Positions 53,540-62,470 of a stretch of DNA of 64,000 nt are shown here, piece by piece; the first letter of the stretch is position 1; every line of letters starts with the position of its first letter. Under the pieces are notes generated by a model that saw nothing but the letters and a program-made list of their open reading frames with translations, was not told the DNA's origin and did not search any database. Made by a program: the position numbers and the translations under genes. Origin of the DNA: Vampirovibrio chlorellavorus (GTDB taxonomy: Bacteria; Cyanobacteriota; Vampirovibrionia; Vampirovibrionales; Vampirovibrionaceae); assembly GCA_903866275.1 (NCBI GenBank), contig CAIPMU010000012.1:70452-134451 (forward strand), given 5' to 3'.

Positions 53540-53998
53540 ATGAAGTTGAGTGATTCGTTTAAAGTCTTTGAACTGAACATCCTGCGTCAGTCCGGCAAGA
53601 TGATTACGCCCCAGCAGGTGGGCCTGAAATCGGATCCCATCGCGGCCATGCAGGCCCAGAGTGCCTCCAGCATGTTCGGAAACGTGTTGAATCAACTTGG
53701 TGGTAATACCCAGTTCGGTGGCGCGTATGGACTCTCTGCGACGGGGATGGTCCCGCCTGTGCCGCCGACCCCGCCCGCTGACCCAACCAATGCCACCGCT
53801 CAGGCCAAGTATCAGCAGGATCTGCTGACCTATCAGAGCAACTTTCAGATTTATAACCAGCGTTTTATGCAGCTGCTGTTGACTCAAATGAGCAACATGC
53901 AGCAGTCGATGCGTGCCAGTGCCGCTCAGTCCACCAATACCAGCAGCAGTGGTGGTTCTTCCTCGACCGATCTGGGGGTGGGAGGCATTCTGGGTTAG
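53540..53998 (+). CDS. hypothetical protein, Gln/Met-rich, 152 aa
   Basis: No family recognised. The N-terminus MKLSDSFKVFELNILRQSGK is helical; a middle with PPVPPTPPADPTNAT is flexible; then comes a helix rich in Gln and Met (QQDLLTYQSNFQIYNQRFMQ, LLLTQMSNMQQSMRASAAQS). The tail is Ser/Gly-rich and ends LGVGGILG. No signal peptide or membrane segment. The start is ATG with GAGGAG just upstream (spacing about 6). It stands 58 bp before a secreted protein gene, so the two may be one operon. The composition recalls proteins that scaffold larger assemblies, but no claim is made. Confidence 0.6.
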   Translation: MKLSDSFKVFELNILRQSGKMITPQQVGLKSDPIAAMQAQSASSMFGNVLNQLGGNTQFGGAYGLSATGMVPPVPPTPPADPTNATAQAKYQQDLLTYQSNFQIYNQRFMQLLLTQMSNMQQSMRASAAQSTNTSSSGGSSSTDLGVGGILG

Positions 53999-54056
53999 TC
54001 CAAAGCGTCAATCCTGTAAGCGATGAAGATGAACCGTTGATTGAGGAGTTTGTTCC

Positions 54057-54665
54057 ATGCGCCTGAAGCCTATGTTGTCTCTGGGTTTGAGTGTTGCCCT
54101 GTTCAGTATTCTGGGCCAAGTGTCCGCCGGGTGGGCCTGGGGACGTCATGACCATGCCCGCCTGGCCCTGCAGAATGAGCAGTCTGGGACGAAACCTCTG
54201 GAGGCCCAAACCCAAAAGAGCAATGCCAAAACGCAAAAGGGCAATCTAATCGTGGCGGTGAACAATCCCACGCAATTGGCAGCGATGCATTCCTTTGGGG
54301 TGCTGGATATGGAGCCCTATGATTTTTCGGCGGCGCGTGAGCCCATTCCCGCTGAGGTGCAGGAATATGCCCGCACCGCCATCCAAAATGACGGGCGCTT
54401 GCAGTATCAGTCCCTCGCTGCCGAAGGCGTTTTGCGTTTTCGGTGCGTGAATAGCAGTTGTTCCATCATCCGGGCGGAAGTGACTCAGGGATCAGATGGT
54501 CCCGTCGTCTGGGCCACGGAAGCTGTCTACCAGCCCAGCATTTGGGTAAATGTGCATTTTCTGCCGGATAGTCAAAAGTTTGCCCGGCAGATCGTTGACA
54601 AGCTCGCCTCAGATTATCAGCAGGCCCTGACGCCCTCCTCGGTGAAAATCAATATCGAGGAATAA
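54057..54665 (+). CDS. secreted protein of unknown function, 202 aa
   Basis: A clear signal peptide (MRLKPMLSLGLSVALFSILG followed by QVSAGWAWG) suggests export. The mature part begins with a polar, Gln/Lys-rich stretch and continues with a compact domain: NLIVAVNNPTQLAAMHSFGV, VLRFRCVNSSCSIIRAEVTQ (two Cys that could pair), and VHFLPDSQKFARQIVDKLAS. No family recognised. The start is ATG with GAGGAG eight bases upstream. A hypothetical Gln-rich gene precedes it at 58 bp and a prepilin gene follows about 200 bp later, so a surface or pilus role is possible, but nothing in the sequence proves it. Confidence 0.62.
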   Translation: MRLKPMLSLGLSVALFSILGQVSAGWAWGRHDHARLALQNEQSGTKPLEAQTQKSNAKTQKGNLIVAVNNPTQLAAMHSFGVLDMEPYDFSAAREPIPAEVQEYARTAIQNDGRLQYQSLAAEGVLRFRCVNSSCSIIRAEVTQGSDGPVVWATEAVYQPSIWVNVHFLPDSQKFARQIVDKLASDYQQALTPSSVKINIEE

Positions 54666-54762
54666 ACCGGGCAAGTCCCGTCATCGTTCTGTCTAACCGG
54701 TAGCGTTTAGCCAGGATTGAATGGCTCTGAATGAAACCCAACCCGGCAGGGCTTTGGTCGGG

Positions 54763-54768
54763 TATAAT
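54763..54768 (+). promoter_or_regulatory. -10 element (TATAAT) for first prepilin gene
   Basis: A consensus TATAAT in GGGTATAATACAG; no clear -35. It would start transcription near 54775, so the open frame at 54777 cannot be translated from its first codon, and the start at 54867 with AGAGAG is preferred. Confidence 0.45.
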
Positions 54769-54866
54769 ACAGAGTAGTGGTCGACACTGTCGCCAGACTC
54801 AGTCATTGTGAATCGTGGTTGCATTTTTCTGCCATGTCCGTCAAGTCTTACTATGCAAGAGAGTTA

Positions 54867-55361
54867 ATGTTCGTGATGAATTTGGGTGTTTTTTCCAGTT
54901 TGAACAACAGGATGCAGCGGGTCTTTCGTCAGGCCCGACGCGGTTTTAATGCCGTTGAAGTGGCCATTGCGGTGATCATTGTTGCCGTTCTGGGTGCCTT
55001 TACCCTGGCCACCTTGTCCAACTCCGATGAAGTGCAGGATGCCGCGATGGTTCAGTCGGCGCAAGCCTCGTTGCAAAGTGTGGTCACCCAAGGCGCGGCG
55101 CGTATGGATTTGACGCCGATGGCCCTGCGAGATACTTACAGCGGCAGTATTCTGAATGAACTGAAAGCCAGCTTTCGCACCAAGAACACCGGCAATGCCA
55201 ACGTCCAGTTTACGCCCAGCGGTGATTCTTTTTTAATGAACATCCCCAAAGCCGGACGCTCGGCGACGTTTAAAATTAACAACAGCGGTGATGTGAACCT
55301 GACCAGCCTGAGCAACTTTACCTCCTATAAAGTGTTCAACGGCGTCATCAGTAAAATTTAA
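54867..55361 (+). CDS. type IV prepilin-like protein
   Basis: 164 residues from the ATG at 54867. A positively charged leader (NNRMQRVFRQARRG) ends at G26; the mature part starts FNAVEVAIAVIIVAVLGAFT, with Glu at position +5, as class III or type IV pilins need for cleavage and methylation by prepilin peptidase. The C-terminal domain (about 115 residues) has no disulfide Cys pair and includes SLQSVVTQGAARMDLTPMAL and FTPSGDSFLMNIPKAGRSA. A minor or pseudopilin is likely. The reading frame is open to a GTG at 54777, but TATAAT at 54763-54768 and a 92-base leader favour 54867. No pilus assembly ATPase is in the window. Confidence 0.85.
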   Translation: MFVMNLGVFSSLNNRMQRVFRQARRGFNAVEVAIAVIIVAVLGAFTLATLSNSDEVQDAAMVQSAQASLQSVVTQGAARMDLTPMALRDTYSGSILNELKASFRTKNTGNANVQFTPSGDSFLMNIPKAGRSATFKINNSGDVNLTSLSNFTSYKVFNGVISKI

Positions 55362-55542
55362 AAACGCTGGTTCTCCACTTTCAGATCCCTGGTTGATGCC
55401 TGATGTTTGGCAGGTTGTTCAGGTGCTCAAACCGCAAGACGTCTTGGATTGGAGAGCATACATCGGAATTCTTTTCCCGGCGCTTCGAAACTGAAAGATG
55501 AGATAGAATAGTACTATAGGCAACAAGATCGGATAGAGACGG

Positions 55543-56214
55543 ATGACAACACGCGTACTGATCGTTGAAGATCATCAGATGACCCTGGTGGGCATCAAAA
55601 TGCTGCTGGAAAAGCAAAACAATATTGAAGTGGTCGGCGAGGCCACCAATGGGCTGGAAGCTGTGACCTTGTCTGAGTCCACGCAACCGGATGTCATTTT
55701 AATGGACATTGGCTTGCCGGAAATGGACGGCGTGGAAGCCACCCAGAAGATTAAAGCCACCCATCCCGGTCAGCGCATTATTATGCTGACCTCCAAGGAC
55801 AACGAGCGCGATGTCTTTGCCGCGTTGGCCGCTGGCGCGGATGCTTACTGCATGAAAGGCATCTCTATTGAAGCATTGGCGAAAGCCATCGAAGCCGTCA
55901 AAGAAGGCACTGCCTGGCTGGATCCCGCCGTGGCGCGCATGGTGCTCGGTCGCTTTCAGGGGAATGCCCCGGTGCAAGCCACCCCCGATGCCAACAAAAC
56001 CGATGCGCTGGTGCTGATCGATTGCCCGCTGACCGCCCGCGAACTGGAAGTGCTGAAGTTGATCGTCGATGGCATGTCCAACCCCGAAATTGCCGAAGCG
56101 CTGACCATTACCAAAGCCACCGCCAAAGCGCATGTGCATAGCATTCTGCAAAAACTCTGCGTGGATGATCGAACGCAGGCTGCGGTGTTGGCGATGCGTC
56201 AGCGGTATGTTTAA
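55543..56214 (+). CDS. NarL/LuxR-family response regulator
   Basis: 223 residues. A receiver domain at 1-120 has the acidic pocket (VLIVEDHQMTLVGIKMLLEK) and phosphoacceptor Asp in DVILMDIGLPEMDGVEATQK; the Lys is in DAYCMKGISIEAL. A linker precedes the LuxR-type helix-turn-helix (about 163-220): CPLTARELEVLKLIVDGMSN, PEIAEALTITKATAKAHVHS, ILQKLCVDDRTQAAVLA. All residues for phosphorylation and DNA binding are present. No histidine kinase is adjacent, so it is orphan here. It sits between two prepilin genes on the same strand and may control them; that is inference. The start is ATG. Confidence 0.95.
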   Translation: MTTRVLIVEDHQMTLVGIKMLLEKQNNIEVVGEATNGLEAVTLSESTQPDVILMDIGLPEMDGVEATQKIKATHPGQRIIMLTSKDNERDVFAALAAGADAYCMKGISIEALAKAIEAVKEGTAWLDPAVARMVLGRFQGNAPVQATPDANKTDALVLIDCPLTARELEVLKLIVDGMSNPEIAEALTITKATAKAHVHSILQKLCVDDRTQAAVLAMRQRYV

Positions 56215-56431
56215 ACTGTAGTATTGGTTCAAAGCCAGGGTTTTGCCTACAGGGCCTTGATAAAGAGTATCTTGATTAAAACCCTGCATTTAACCGGAGT
56301 TTTTTCTAATTTCCAATAAACTGTTTCGTCATTTTGGCAATTCAGATTGGCAGCTCAAAATATTACAGTTTTGGGCAGGTTTGCCGATAATGGATTCGAG
56401 CAAGTGCTTTATTTTGTCAGGAGGATCTGTT

Positions 56432-57025
56432 GTGCCCCCCATCCCCCCGAAATTTCGGAAATGTTTGAAGGGGTTTACGCTGGCCGAACTTTTGATTTGT
56501 GTGGCTTTAATTGGGGTTATTTCAGCCATTGCTATCCCGAAAATTCTGACCGCACAGCAAAATGCCGAGACGATTGCTGTAACTAAGGAAGTGTTTGCCA
56601 TGGTATCGGGTGCATACACGCAGTATGCGGCCAGTAATACCGCTTCGGCCAGCACTACAGAGATGGATTTAACGCCTTTCATGAACTATGTAAAAGTAGT
56701 CTCTGGAAATCAAATTGATCAAAACCCTGGATTTTCAGGTGGAATTACTTGTGGTTCTGCAGGTGCCCATTGTCTACGGATTCATAATGGCAGCATTTTA
56801 ATGTATTTTGACTACTTTAGTTTTGGCGGTACCAGCAATTTAAACGCGCTAGGGTTCATTTATGATCCCGATGGTGTATATACGGGTCTAGATGATTCTA
56901 TTAAATTTTATTTGTACTTTAATGGCAGAATCAGCACTCGTGAGAGAATGGCTCCTAACACCTCAAGCTCTATTAATACCTTAAATCCATATGCAGGGGC
57001 TGATCCAGCCTGGTACATTCCGTAG
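56432..57025 (+). CDS. prepilin / pseudopilin with short leader
   Basis: 197 residues from a GTG at 56432, which has AGGAGGA six bases upstream; a longer frame runs to 56381. The leader PPIPPKFRKCLKG is cut before FTLAELLICVALIGVISAIA, with Glu at +5, the classic type IV pilin/type II pseudopilin start. The C-terminal globular region contains a Cys pair (GGITCGSAGAHCLRI) and ends DPAWYIP. Hydrophobic N-terminal helix about 13-38. The gene is fairly AT-rich in its second half. A terminator follows. It is likely a pilin of a different type from the one at 54.9 kb, with a response regulator gene between. Confidence 0.87.
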   Translation: MPPIPPKFRKCLKGFTLAELLICVALIGVISAIAIPKILTAQQNAETIAVTKEVFAMVSGAYTQYAASNTASASTTEMDLTPFMNYVKVVSGNQIDQNPGFSGGITCGSAGAHCLRIHNGSILMYFDYFSFGGTSNLNALGFIYDPDGVYTGLDDSIKFYLYFNGRISTRERMAPNTSSSINTLNPYAGADPAWYIP

Positions 57026-57063
57026 AACCCAATGCCAATGGTATTGCTGCAATATTGATTCAA

Positions 57064-57092
57064 AAAGGGCGCTGATTGGATCAGCGCCCTTT
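57064..57092. terminator. intrinsic terminator between prepilin and icd
   Basis: Perfect 12-bp stem AAAGGGCGCTGA (57064-57075) and TCAGCGCCCTTT (57081-57092), loop TTGGA, followed by GAATTTGTTTT. The A-run on the other side makes it usable for the convergent icd transcript as well. Confidence 0.85.
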
Positions 57093-57128
57093 GAATTTGT
57101 TTTACCGACTCAGGTGTTTAGCTTAAAA

Positions 57129-58367
57129 CTAAACGTGAACCGGGGTTAGGTTTTTGACGATGGCGTCGGCAAAGCCGGAGCAGCTCAACAGGGTGGCGTT
57201 GGGCATTTGGCGCTCCAGATCGTACGTTACGTGGCCGCTGGAAATGGTTTTTTCCATGGCTTTCACCACCAGCTCGGCGGCTTCCGTCCAGCCCAGGTGC
57301 TCCAGCATCATCACGCCGGAGAGAATCAGGGAACCGGGGTTCACTTTGTCCTGACCTGCATACTTGGGGGCAGTGCCGTGGGTGGCTTCAAACAGCGCGG
57401 AGTTATCGCCAATGTTCGCGCCGGGAGCCAGACCCAAACCGCCCACTTGTGCGGCGCAAGCGTCGGATAAATAATCGCCGTTCAGGTTGGGGGAAGCCAA
57501 CACGCTGTACTCATCCGGGCGGAGCAACAGTTGTTGGAACATAGCGTCTGCAATGCGATCCTTCAGCAGGACTTTACCGGCGGGCATTTTGCCGTCGAAT
57601 TTATCCCACAGATCGGACTCGGTGATCACGTGCTCGGCAAACTCTTCGCGGGCCACTTCGTAGCCCCAGTCGCGGAACGCGCCTTCGGTGAACTTCATGA
57701 TGTTGCCCTTGTGCACCAAGGTCACGCTGGGTTTATTGTTGGCAATGGCGTATTTCAACGCGCGACGCACCAAACGCTTGGAGCCTTCCACGCTCATGGG
57801 CTTAATGCCAATCCCGGAATCCGGGCGGATGTTGGCACCAAAGTTATCTTTCAGGAAAGCGATCAGTTTGGTCACTTCCACCGAACCCTGTTTGTACTCA
57901 ATCCCGGAGTACACATCTTCGGTGTTCTCCCGGAAAATAACCACATCCAGCTTCTGGGGCTCTTTCACCGGGGCAGGCACGCCCTGGAAGTAACGCACGG
58001 GACGCACACAGGCGTACAGGTCATGAATCTGGCGCAAGGCCACGTTCAAGCTGCGGATACCGCCGCCCACGGGGGTGGTCAGGGGGCCTTTGATGGCAAT
58101 TTTGTAATCGCGGATGGCCTGATTGGTGGCTTCCGGCAACCATTCGCCGGTGCTGTTGAAGGCTTTTTCACCGGCCAGCACTTCCAGCCATTCAATTTTG
58201 CGTTTGCCTTTGTAAGCCACTTCCACTGCGGAATCCAGCACTTTTTGGCTGGCGGGCCAGATATCAATACCAATGCCATCCCCTTCAATATAAGGAATGA
58301 TGGGCTGATCGGGAACATTCAACGATAAATCGGCGTTGATGGTAATTTTTTCGCCTGCGGGGGCCAT
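57129..58367 (-). CDS. icd: isocitrate dehydrogenase (NADP-type)
   Basis: TCA-cycle enzyme converting isocitrate to 2-oxoglutarate. 412 residues from the ATG at 58367, which has AAGGAG seven bases upstream; a longer frame reaches 58460 but has no support. Family motifs: [20 protein letters not shown], then [20 protein letters not shown], the isocitrate/phosphorylation-loop region [40 protein letters not shown], and [20 protein letters not shown] near the coenzyme site. The overall length is like E. coli Icd. It is divergent from the aconitase gene with 274 bp between, the two catalysing consecutive reactions. Confidence 0.95.
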   Translation of the reverse strand: MAPAGEKITINADLSLNVPDQPIIPYIEGDGIGIDIWPASQKVLDSAVEVAYKGKRKIEWLEVLAGEKAFNSTGEWLPEATNQAIRDYKIAIKGPLTTPVGGGIRSLNVALRQIHDLYACVRPVRYFQGVPAPVKEPQKLDVVIFRENTEDVYSGIEYKQGSVEVTKLIAFLKDNFGANIRPDSGIGIKPMSVEGSKRLVRRALKYAIANNKPSVTLVHKGNIMKFTEGAFRDWGYEVAREEFAEHVITESDLWDKFDGKMPAGKVLLKDRIADAMFQQLLLRPDEYSVLASPNLNGDYLSDACAAQVGGLGLAPGANIGDNSALFEATHGTAPKYAGQDKVNPGSLILSGVMMLEHLGWTEAAELVVKAMEKTISSGHVTYDLERQMPNATLLSCSGFADAIVKNLTPVHV

Positions 58368-58641
58368 AACACTCTCCTTGAGAAATAGATAAAACAGACT
58401 ATCGATGTGTAGTAGCTCCAGTGTAGCATAAAGCGTCTTACCGGGGAAAAGCCCCTGCAACGCCTCAGCCAGACCCTTGATTTGTCTGGTTTTGTATCAA
58501 GTTCACATTCGCATCCGACAGAATCCCGGCTAGCCCAGCCCGAGCCGGACTGAGCCGTTCTTGCCCCAAGGGGGCCCGCCAAGTAGAATGGGGGGACGGA
58601 TAGTTGATCGATCGCTTCAAGCATCGGGTAGGAGAAAAAAC

Positions 58642-60921
58642 ATGAGCAGTAGCGCGATTCCCGCGGACAAGATCCACAAATTTTATGCCGGGCTGGCTGC
58701 CAGCCACGCCAAGGCCAAGCAACACTTTGGCAAACAGGCCCTCACGCTGGCCGAAAAGATTTTATTTTCCCATTTTGCCCCTGAGAATTACCCCGAGCGC
58801 ATCGTGCGTGGTGAAACCTTCCTCTCCTTAAACCCGGATCGCGTGGCCATGCAGGACGCCACCGCGCAGATGGCCATTTTGCAATTCATGCAAGCCAATC
58901 GTCCCCAAGTGGCTGTGCCTTCCACCGTGCATTGCGATCACCTGATTCGCGCGCAAGCCGGGGCCGATGCCGATGTGAAAAAAGCAAGCGATGAAAACAG
59001 GGAAGTCTACGATTTCCTATGTTCCGCCGCCGCCAAGTACGGCATGGGCTTCTGGAAGCCCGGCAGCGGGATTATTCACCAGGTGGTGCTGGAAAAATAC
59101 GCCTTCCCCGGCGCATTGATGATTGGCACCGACAGCCACACCCCCAACGCGGGTGGTCTGGGCATGCTGGCCATTGGGGTGGGTGGCGCGGATGCCGCCG
59201 ATGTCATGGCCGGACTTTCCTGGGAAGTGAAAGCGCCCAAGTTGATCGGGGTGCATCTCACCGGCAAGCTCAACGGCTGGGCCTCTCCCAAGGACATTAT
59301 CCTGTATCTCTGCGGTGTGCTGACCACCAAAGGCGGCACCAACAAGATTGTGGAATACTTCGGCCCCGGCGTGGAAAGCATTAGCTGCACCGGTAAAGCC
59401 ACCATCACCAACATGGGTGCGGAACTGGGCGCGACCACCTCGGTGTTCCCCTTCGACAGCCGCATGGCCGCTTACCTGCGCGCCACCGAGCGCGCCGAAA
59501 TTGCCGATCTGGCCGAGCAATACGCCGCCGATCTGCGGGCCGATGAGGAAGTGTTGGCTCACCCCGAGAACTACTATGATGAAATCGTGGAAATCAACCT
59601 GTCCGAGCTGGAGCCCTACGTGGTTGGCCCCCATACCCCGGATCGCGCCCGCAAGCTCTCTGAATTTGCGGCTGAAGTCAAAAGCAGCAACTTCCCTCAG
59701 ACCCTGAGCGCGGCTTTGGTCGGAAGCTGCACCAACTCTTCCTATGAAGACATGGAGCGCGCGGCCAATGTGGCTCGCCAGGCTCTGGCCAAAGGGTTGA
59801 AATCCAAGTCCTACTTCCTGATTACCCCCGGCTCCATTCAGGTATTTGAAACCATCAAGCGCGACGGCCAGATGAAGGACTTCACCGACATCGGCGGGAT
59901 CGTGATGGCCAATGCCTGCGGGCCCTGCATCGGGAACTGGGATCGCAGCGACATTAAAAAGGGGGAGGCCAATGCGATTATTACCTCGTTTAACCGCAAC
60001 TTCCCCAAGCGCAACGACGGCAACGCTGAAACGCTGGCCTTCATCGCCAGTCCGGAAGTGGTCACAGCGCTGGCCATTGCGGGCAGCACGACCTTCAACC
60101 CCATGACCGACACCATTGACGGAGTCAAACTGGAAGCCCCCACCGCGCCGGAACTGCCCCCCAAAGGCTTCCAGATTTCGCATGAGGGGTTGATTGAGGC
60201 TCCCGAAGATCGCTCTAGCGTGAGTGTGGCCATCAGCCCCACCAGCCCGCGTCTGGAAAAACTGGCCCCGTTTGCCCCCTGGGATGGTCAGGATTTCGTG
60301 AACGTGCCGGTGTTGGTGAAAACCCAGGGGCAAACCACCACGGACCACATCTCTCCCGCCGGGAAAGACTGGCTGCCGCTGCGTGGACACCTGTCGGGGA
60401 TTAGCCACAACATGCTGTTGGGCGCTGTGGATGCCGCCACCGGCAAGCCCGCCGAGCCGGTCAAAATGCCGGTCAACGGCGTTGAGCGCGGTGTGTCTCC
60501 GTGGGCTTTGAAAGCGCTGGAGTACAAAACTCAAAACGGCAGTATCATCGTGGGCGATGAGAACTACGGCGAAGGCAGCAGCCGGGAGCATGCGGCCATG
60601 TCGCCCCGCTACCTCGGCGTGAAAGCAGTGATTGCCCGCAGCTTTGCCCGCATTCACGAAACCAACCTGAAGAAACAGGGCGTGTTGCCGCTGGTATTCG
60701 TGAACAAGGCCGATTATGCCAAAACCAACAAGGGCGACACCCTCAGCATCACGGGCCTGAACAACCTGAAACAGGGCCAAACCCTACCCGTGACCGTGAC
60801 CGCCGCAGATGGCAGCACCCAAACCATTGAGCTGACCCATTCGCTCAACAGCGAACAAATTCGCTGGTTCAAGGCCGGTTCCGCCATGAACGCGGTCAAC
60901 CAGCCCAAAGCGGCCCTTTAA
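58642..60921 (+). CDS. aconitate hydratase (mitochondrial type)
   Basis: Isomerises citrate to isocitrate with a [4Fe-4S] cluster. 759 residues from the ATG at 58642 (GGAG eight bases upstream); an open frame starts at 58561 without support. Cluster cysteines are seen in LVGSCTNSSYEDMERAANVA and ANACGPCIGNWDRSDI. IGTDSHTPNAGGLGMLAIGV, TTDHISPAGKDWLPLRGHL and GDENYGEGSSREHAAMSPRY are the substrate-site motifs, so all parts are intact. The shorter length and the lack of a long AcnB N-terminal domain place it in the mitochondrial-type group rather than AcnA/AcnB of E. coli. It is divergent from icd, and followed by a terminator. Confidence 0.94.
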   Translation: MSSSAIPADKIHKFYAGLAASHAKAKQHFGKQALTLAEKILFSHFAPENYPERIVRGETFLSLNPDRVAMQDATAQMAILQFMQANRPQVAVPSTVHCDHLIRAQAGADADVKKASDENREVYDFLCSAAAKYGMGFWKPGSGIIHQVVLEKYAFPGALMIGTDSHTPNAGGLGMLAIGVGGADAADVMAGLSWEVKAPKLIGVHLTGKLNGWASPKDIILYLCGVLTTKGGTNKIVEYFGPGVESISCTGKATITNMGAELGATTSVFPFDSRMAAYLRATERAEIADLAEQYAADLRADEEVLAHPENYYDEIVEINLSELEPYVVGPHTPDRARKLSEFAAEVKSSNFPQTLSAALVGSCTNSSYEDMERAANVARQALAKGLKSKSYFLITPGSIQVFETIKRDGQMKDFTDIGGIVMANACGPCIGNWDRSDIKKGEANAIITSFNRNFPKRNDGNAETLAFIASPEVVTALAIAGSTTFNPMTDTIDGVKLEAPTAPELPPKGFQISHEGLIEAPEDRSSVSVAISPTSPRLEKLAPFAPWDGQDFVNVPVLVKTQGQTTTDHISPAGKDWLPLRGHLSGISHNMLLGAVDAATGKPAEPVKMPVNGVERGVSPWALKALEYKTQNGSIIVGDENYGEGSSREHAAMSPRYLGVKAVIARSFARIHETNLKKQGVLPLVFVNKADYAKTNKGDTLSITGLNNLKQGQTLPVTVTAADGSTQTIELTHSLNSEQIRWFKAGSAMNAVNQPKAAL

Positions 60922-60938
60922 TTTAACCCAATCCAACC

Positions 60939-60970
60939 AAAAGCCCGATTACTTTAGTAATCGGGCTTTT
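60939..60970 (+). terminator. intrinsic terminator after aconitase
   Basis: Perfect 15-bp stem AAAAGCCCGATTACT (60939-60953) with AGTAATCGGGCTTTT (60956-60970), two unpaired bases at the tip, then GTCTTTC. It works in both directions by its A and T flanks. Confidence 0.88.
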
Positions 60971-61015
60971 GTCTTTCTTCGAGTTCGCTTGCAATGCGTT
61001 TCTATAGAACACCCC

Positions 61016-61187
61016 AAAACACGCCCGCTGTCCAAAAAGAGGCAAAGCCTCTTTTCCTAAGCAAAAAAGCGCCACAGCTAAGCGAAAGAAAACAACACTC
61101 GGAGGGGTTTGGGGGCAACGCTGCCCCCAATGGAGGGAGTTTGAGGGAGGCCTAGCCTCCCTCAAGACCAACCAGCAAAACCAGAAA
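61016..61187 (+). repeat. three-hairpin dispersed repeat, copy C
   Basis: Third copy. Hairpin 1 AAAAGAGGC/GCCTCTTTT (61035-61055); hairpin 2 TTGGGGGCA/TGCCCCCAA (61109-61130); hairpin 3 TTGAGGGAGGC/GCCTCCCTCAA (61141-61165). Close to copy A outside the stems as well (CCTAAGCAAAAAAGCGCCA is identical). It ends three bases before the stop codon of the aminotransferase and follows the aconitase terminator, so both flanking genes are convergent on it. Confidence 0.85.
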
Positions 61188-61189
61188 CC

Positions 61190-62470
61190 CTAATACACAA
61201 ACCCTTTTTGCTCAAAGCGAGAAATCACTTCTTCCAGCTCATGCTTAGGATTCACCAGGGAAAGCCGCACAAACCCTTCACCGGTCTTCCCGAAGGCAGT
61301 CCCGGGCACCAGCACCACGCCCGCTTGCTCCAGCACATCGGCGGAGAATTTTTCGCAAGACGTATAATTGCGGGGAATGGGCAACCACAGGTAGAAGGTT
61401 GCCTTGGGGGGATTGAGCTGCTCAATGGGCCAACCCAGCCGCTTGAACCCGGCCAGCATGATCTTCTGGTTTTCGGCGTACATCATGTTGCACTCGCGAA
61501 TGTAGGCATCGCACTCCGGGCTGCCCAGGGCAAAGGCGGCGGCTTTTTGAATGGCACGGAAAATACCGCTGTCCATGGTGCCTTTCATTTTGGCCAGAAT
61601 ACCCACAGCGTCGGCGTTCCCCACGGCAAAGCCAATCCGCCAGCCAGTCATGGCATAGGGCTTGCTGAAGCTATGGAACTCAACGGCCAGATCTTTCGCG
61701 CCGGGCACTTCCAGAATGCTGTGCGGGGCTTCCTGCCCGTCGAAATACATCTCGGAATAGGCCACATCGCTGATCAGCAAAATATTATGACGTTTCGCAA
61801 AGTCCACCACCTGCTCGTAGTATTCAAACGGCGCACAGGCCCCAATGGGGTTGCTGGGGTAGTTGATGATCACCGCTTTAATGCGCGCAGGATCCAGCCC
61901 ATCGGCCTTGAGGGCAGCCACGGCGGCGTCCATGTCGGGCAGATAGTTGTTTTCCAGGGTCAAGGGGGTGGGGTAGCTCAGGCCACCCACCACTTCAATG
62001 GCATCCACATAGGAGGCATAGCCGGGGTCGGGGGTGAGGATGATGTCGCGCTGTTTTTTATCCAGGCGAGGGGTGATGATGGCCCGGAACATGTTGGCCA
62101 AGCCCTCTTTGGAACCCAACAGGGAGGTAATTTCGGTGCTGGGGTTAACATCCACGCCAAAGCGGGATTTCATGCGCTGTGCAATCGCGTCCAGCAGGAA
62201 TTTTTCGCCTTTGGGCACCGAGTAAGTGTGAATGGCAGGCTCGGAGAGGCATTTCACAAAGTAGTCCATCAAGGCCTTGGGTGGTTCTACGGTGGGGGCA
62301 CCAATGCTCATTTTAATGGGCGGCAGGCCCTTGGCTTCCAGCGATGGGGTGAGTTCCACCACGCGGGCCGAAATGCGGAACATGATATAGGTTTCCATGT
62401 CCTTGCAGTAGTCCGAATAGAGACTTTTCACGCTAAAACTGCTTGATTTCGCTTCAGAGAGGGTGCTCAT
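61190..62470 (-). CDS. class I/II aminotransferase, LL-diaminopimelate aminotransferase-like
   Basis: PLP-dependent aminotransferase of 426 residues. Substrate/cofactor pattern: MSIGAPTVEPPKALMDYFVK, then ITSLLGSKEGLANMFRA, DPGYASYVDAIEVVGGLSYP, INYPSNPIGACAPFEYYEQV (Asn), LLISDVAYSEMYFDG (Asp, Tyr) and HSFSKPYAMTGWRIGFAVGN with the PLP lysine. The MTGWRIGFAVG motif is close to that of DapL and related enzymes; DapL makes LL-diaminopimelate for cell wall and lysine synthesis in plants, cyanobacteria and some other bacteria. An aspartate or alanine aminotransferase is the alternative, and 426 residues is slightly long. ATG start. No lysine-pathway gene lies nearby. Confidence 0.82.
   Translation of the reverse strand: MSTLSEAKSSSFSVKSLYSDYCKDMETYIMFRISARVVELTPSLEAKGLPPIKMSIGAPTVEPPKALMDYFVKCLSEPAIHTYSVPKGEKFLLDAIAQRMKSRFGVDVNPSTEITSLLGSKEGLANMFRAIITPRLDKKQRDIILTPDPGYASYVDAIEVVGGLSYPTPLTLENNYLPDMDAAVAALKADGLDPARIKAVIINYPSNPIGACAPFEYYEQVVDFAKRHNILLISDVAYSEMYFDGQEAPHSILEVPGAKDLAVEFHSFSKPYAMTGWRIGFAVGNADAVGILAKMKGTMDSGIFRAIQKAAAFALGSPECDAYIRECNMMYAENQKIMLAGFKRLGWPIEQLNPPKATFYLWLPIPRNYTSCEKFSADVLEQAGVVLVPGTAFGKTGEGFVRLSLVNPKHELEEVISRFEQKGFVY

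Noticed and set aside
58368-58460. Longer start for isocitrate dehydrogenase
   Set aside because: AAGGAG seven bases before the ATG at 58367 and the family's usual length argue against it.
59017-60780. 587-codon minus-strand frame over aconitase
   Set aside because: A long shadow of a GC-rich, highly conserved gene; the peptide is rich in Gly, His and Arg with no family pattern.
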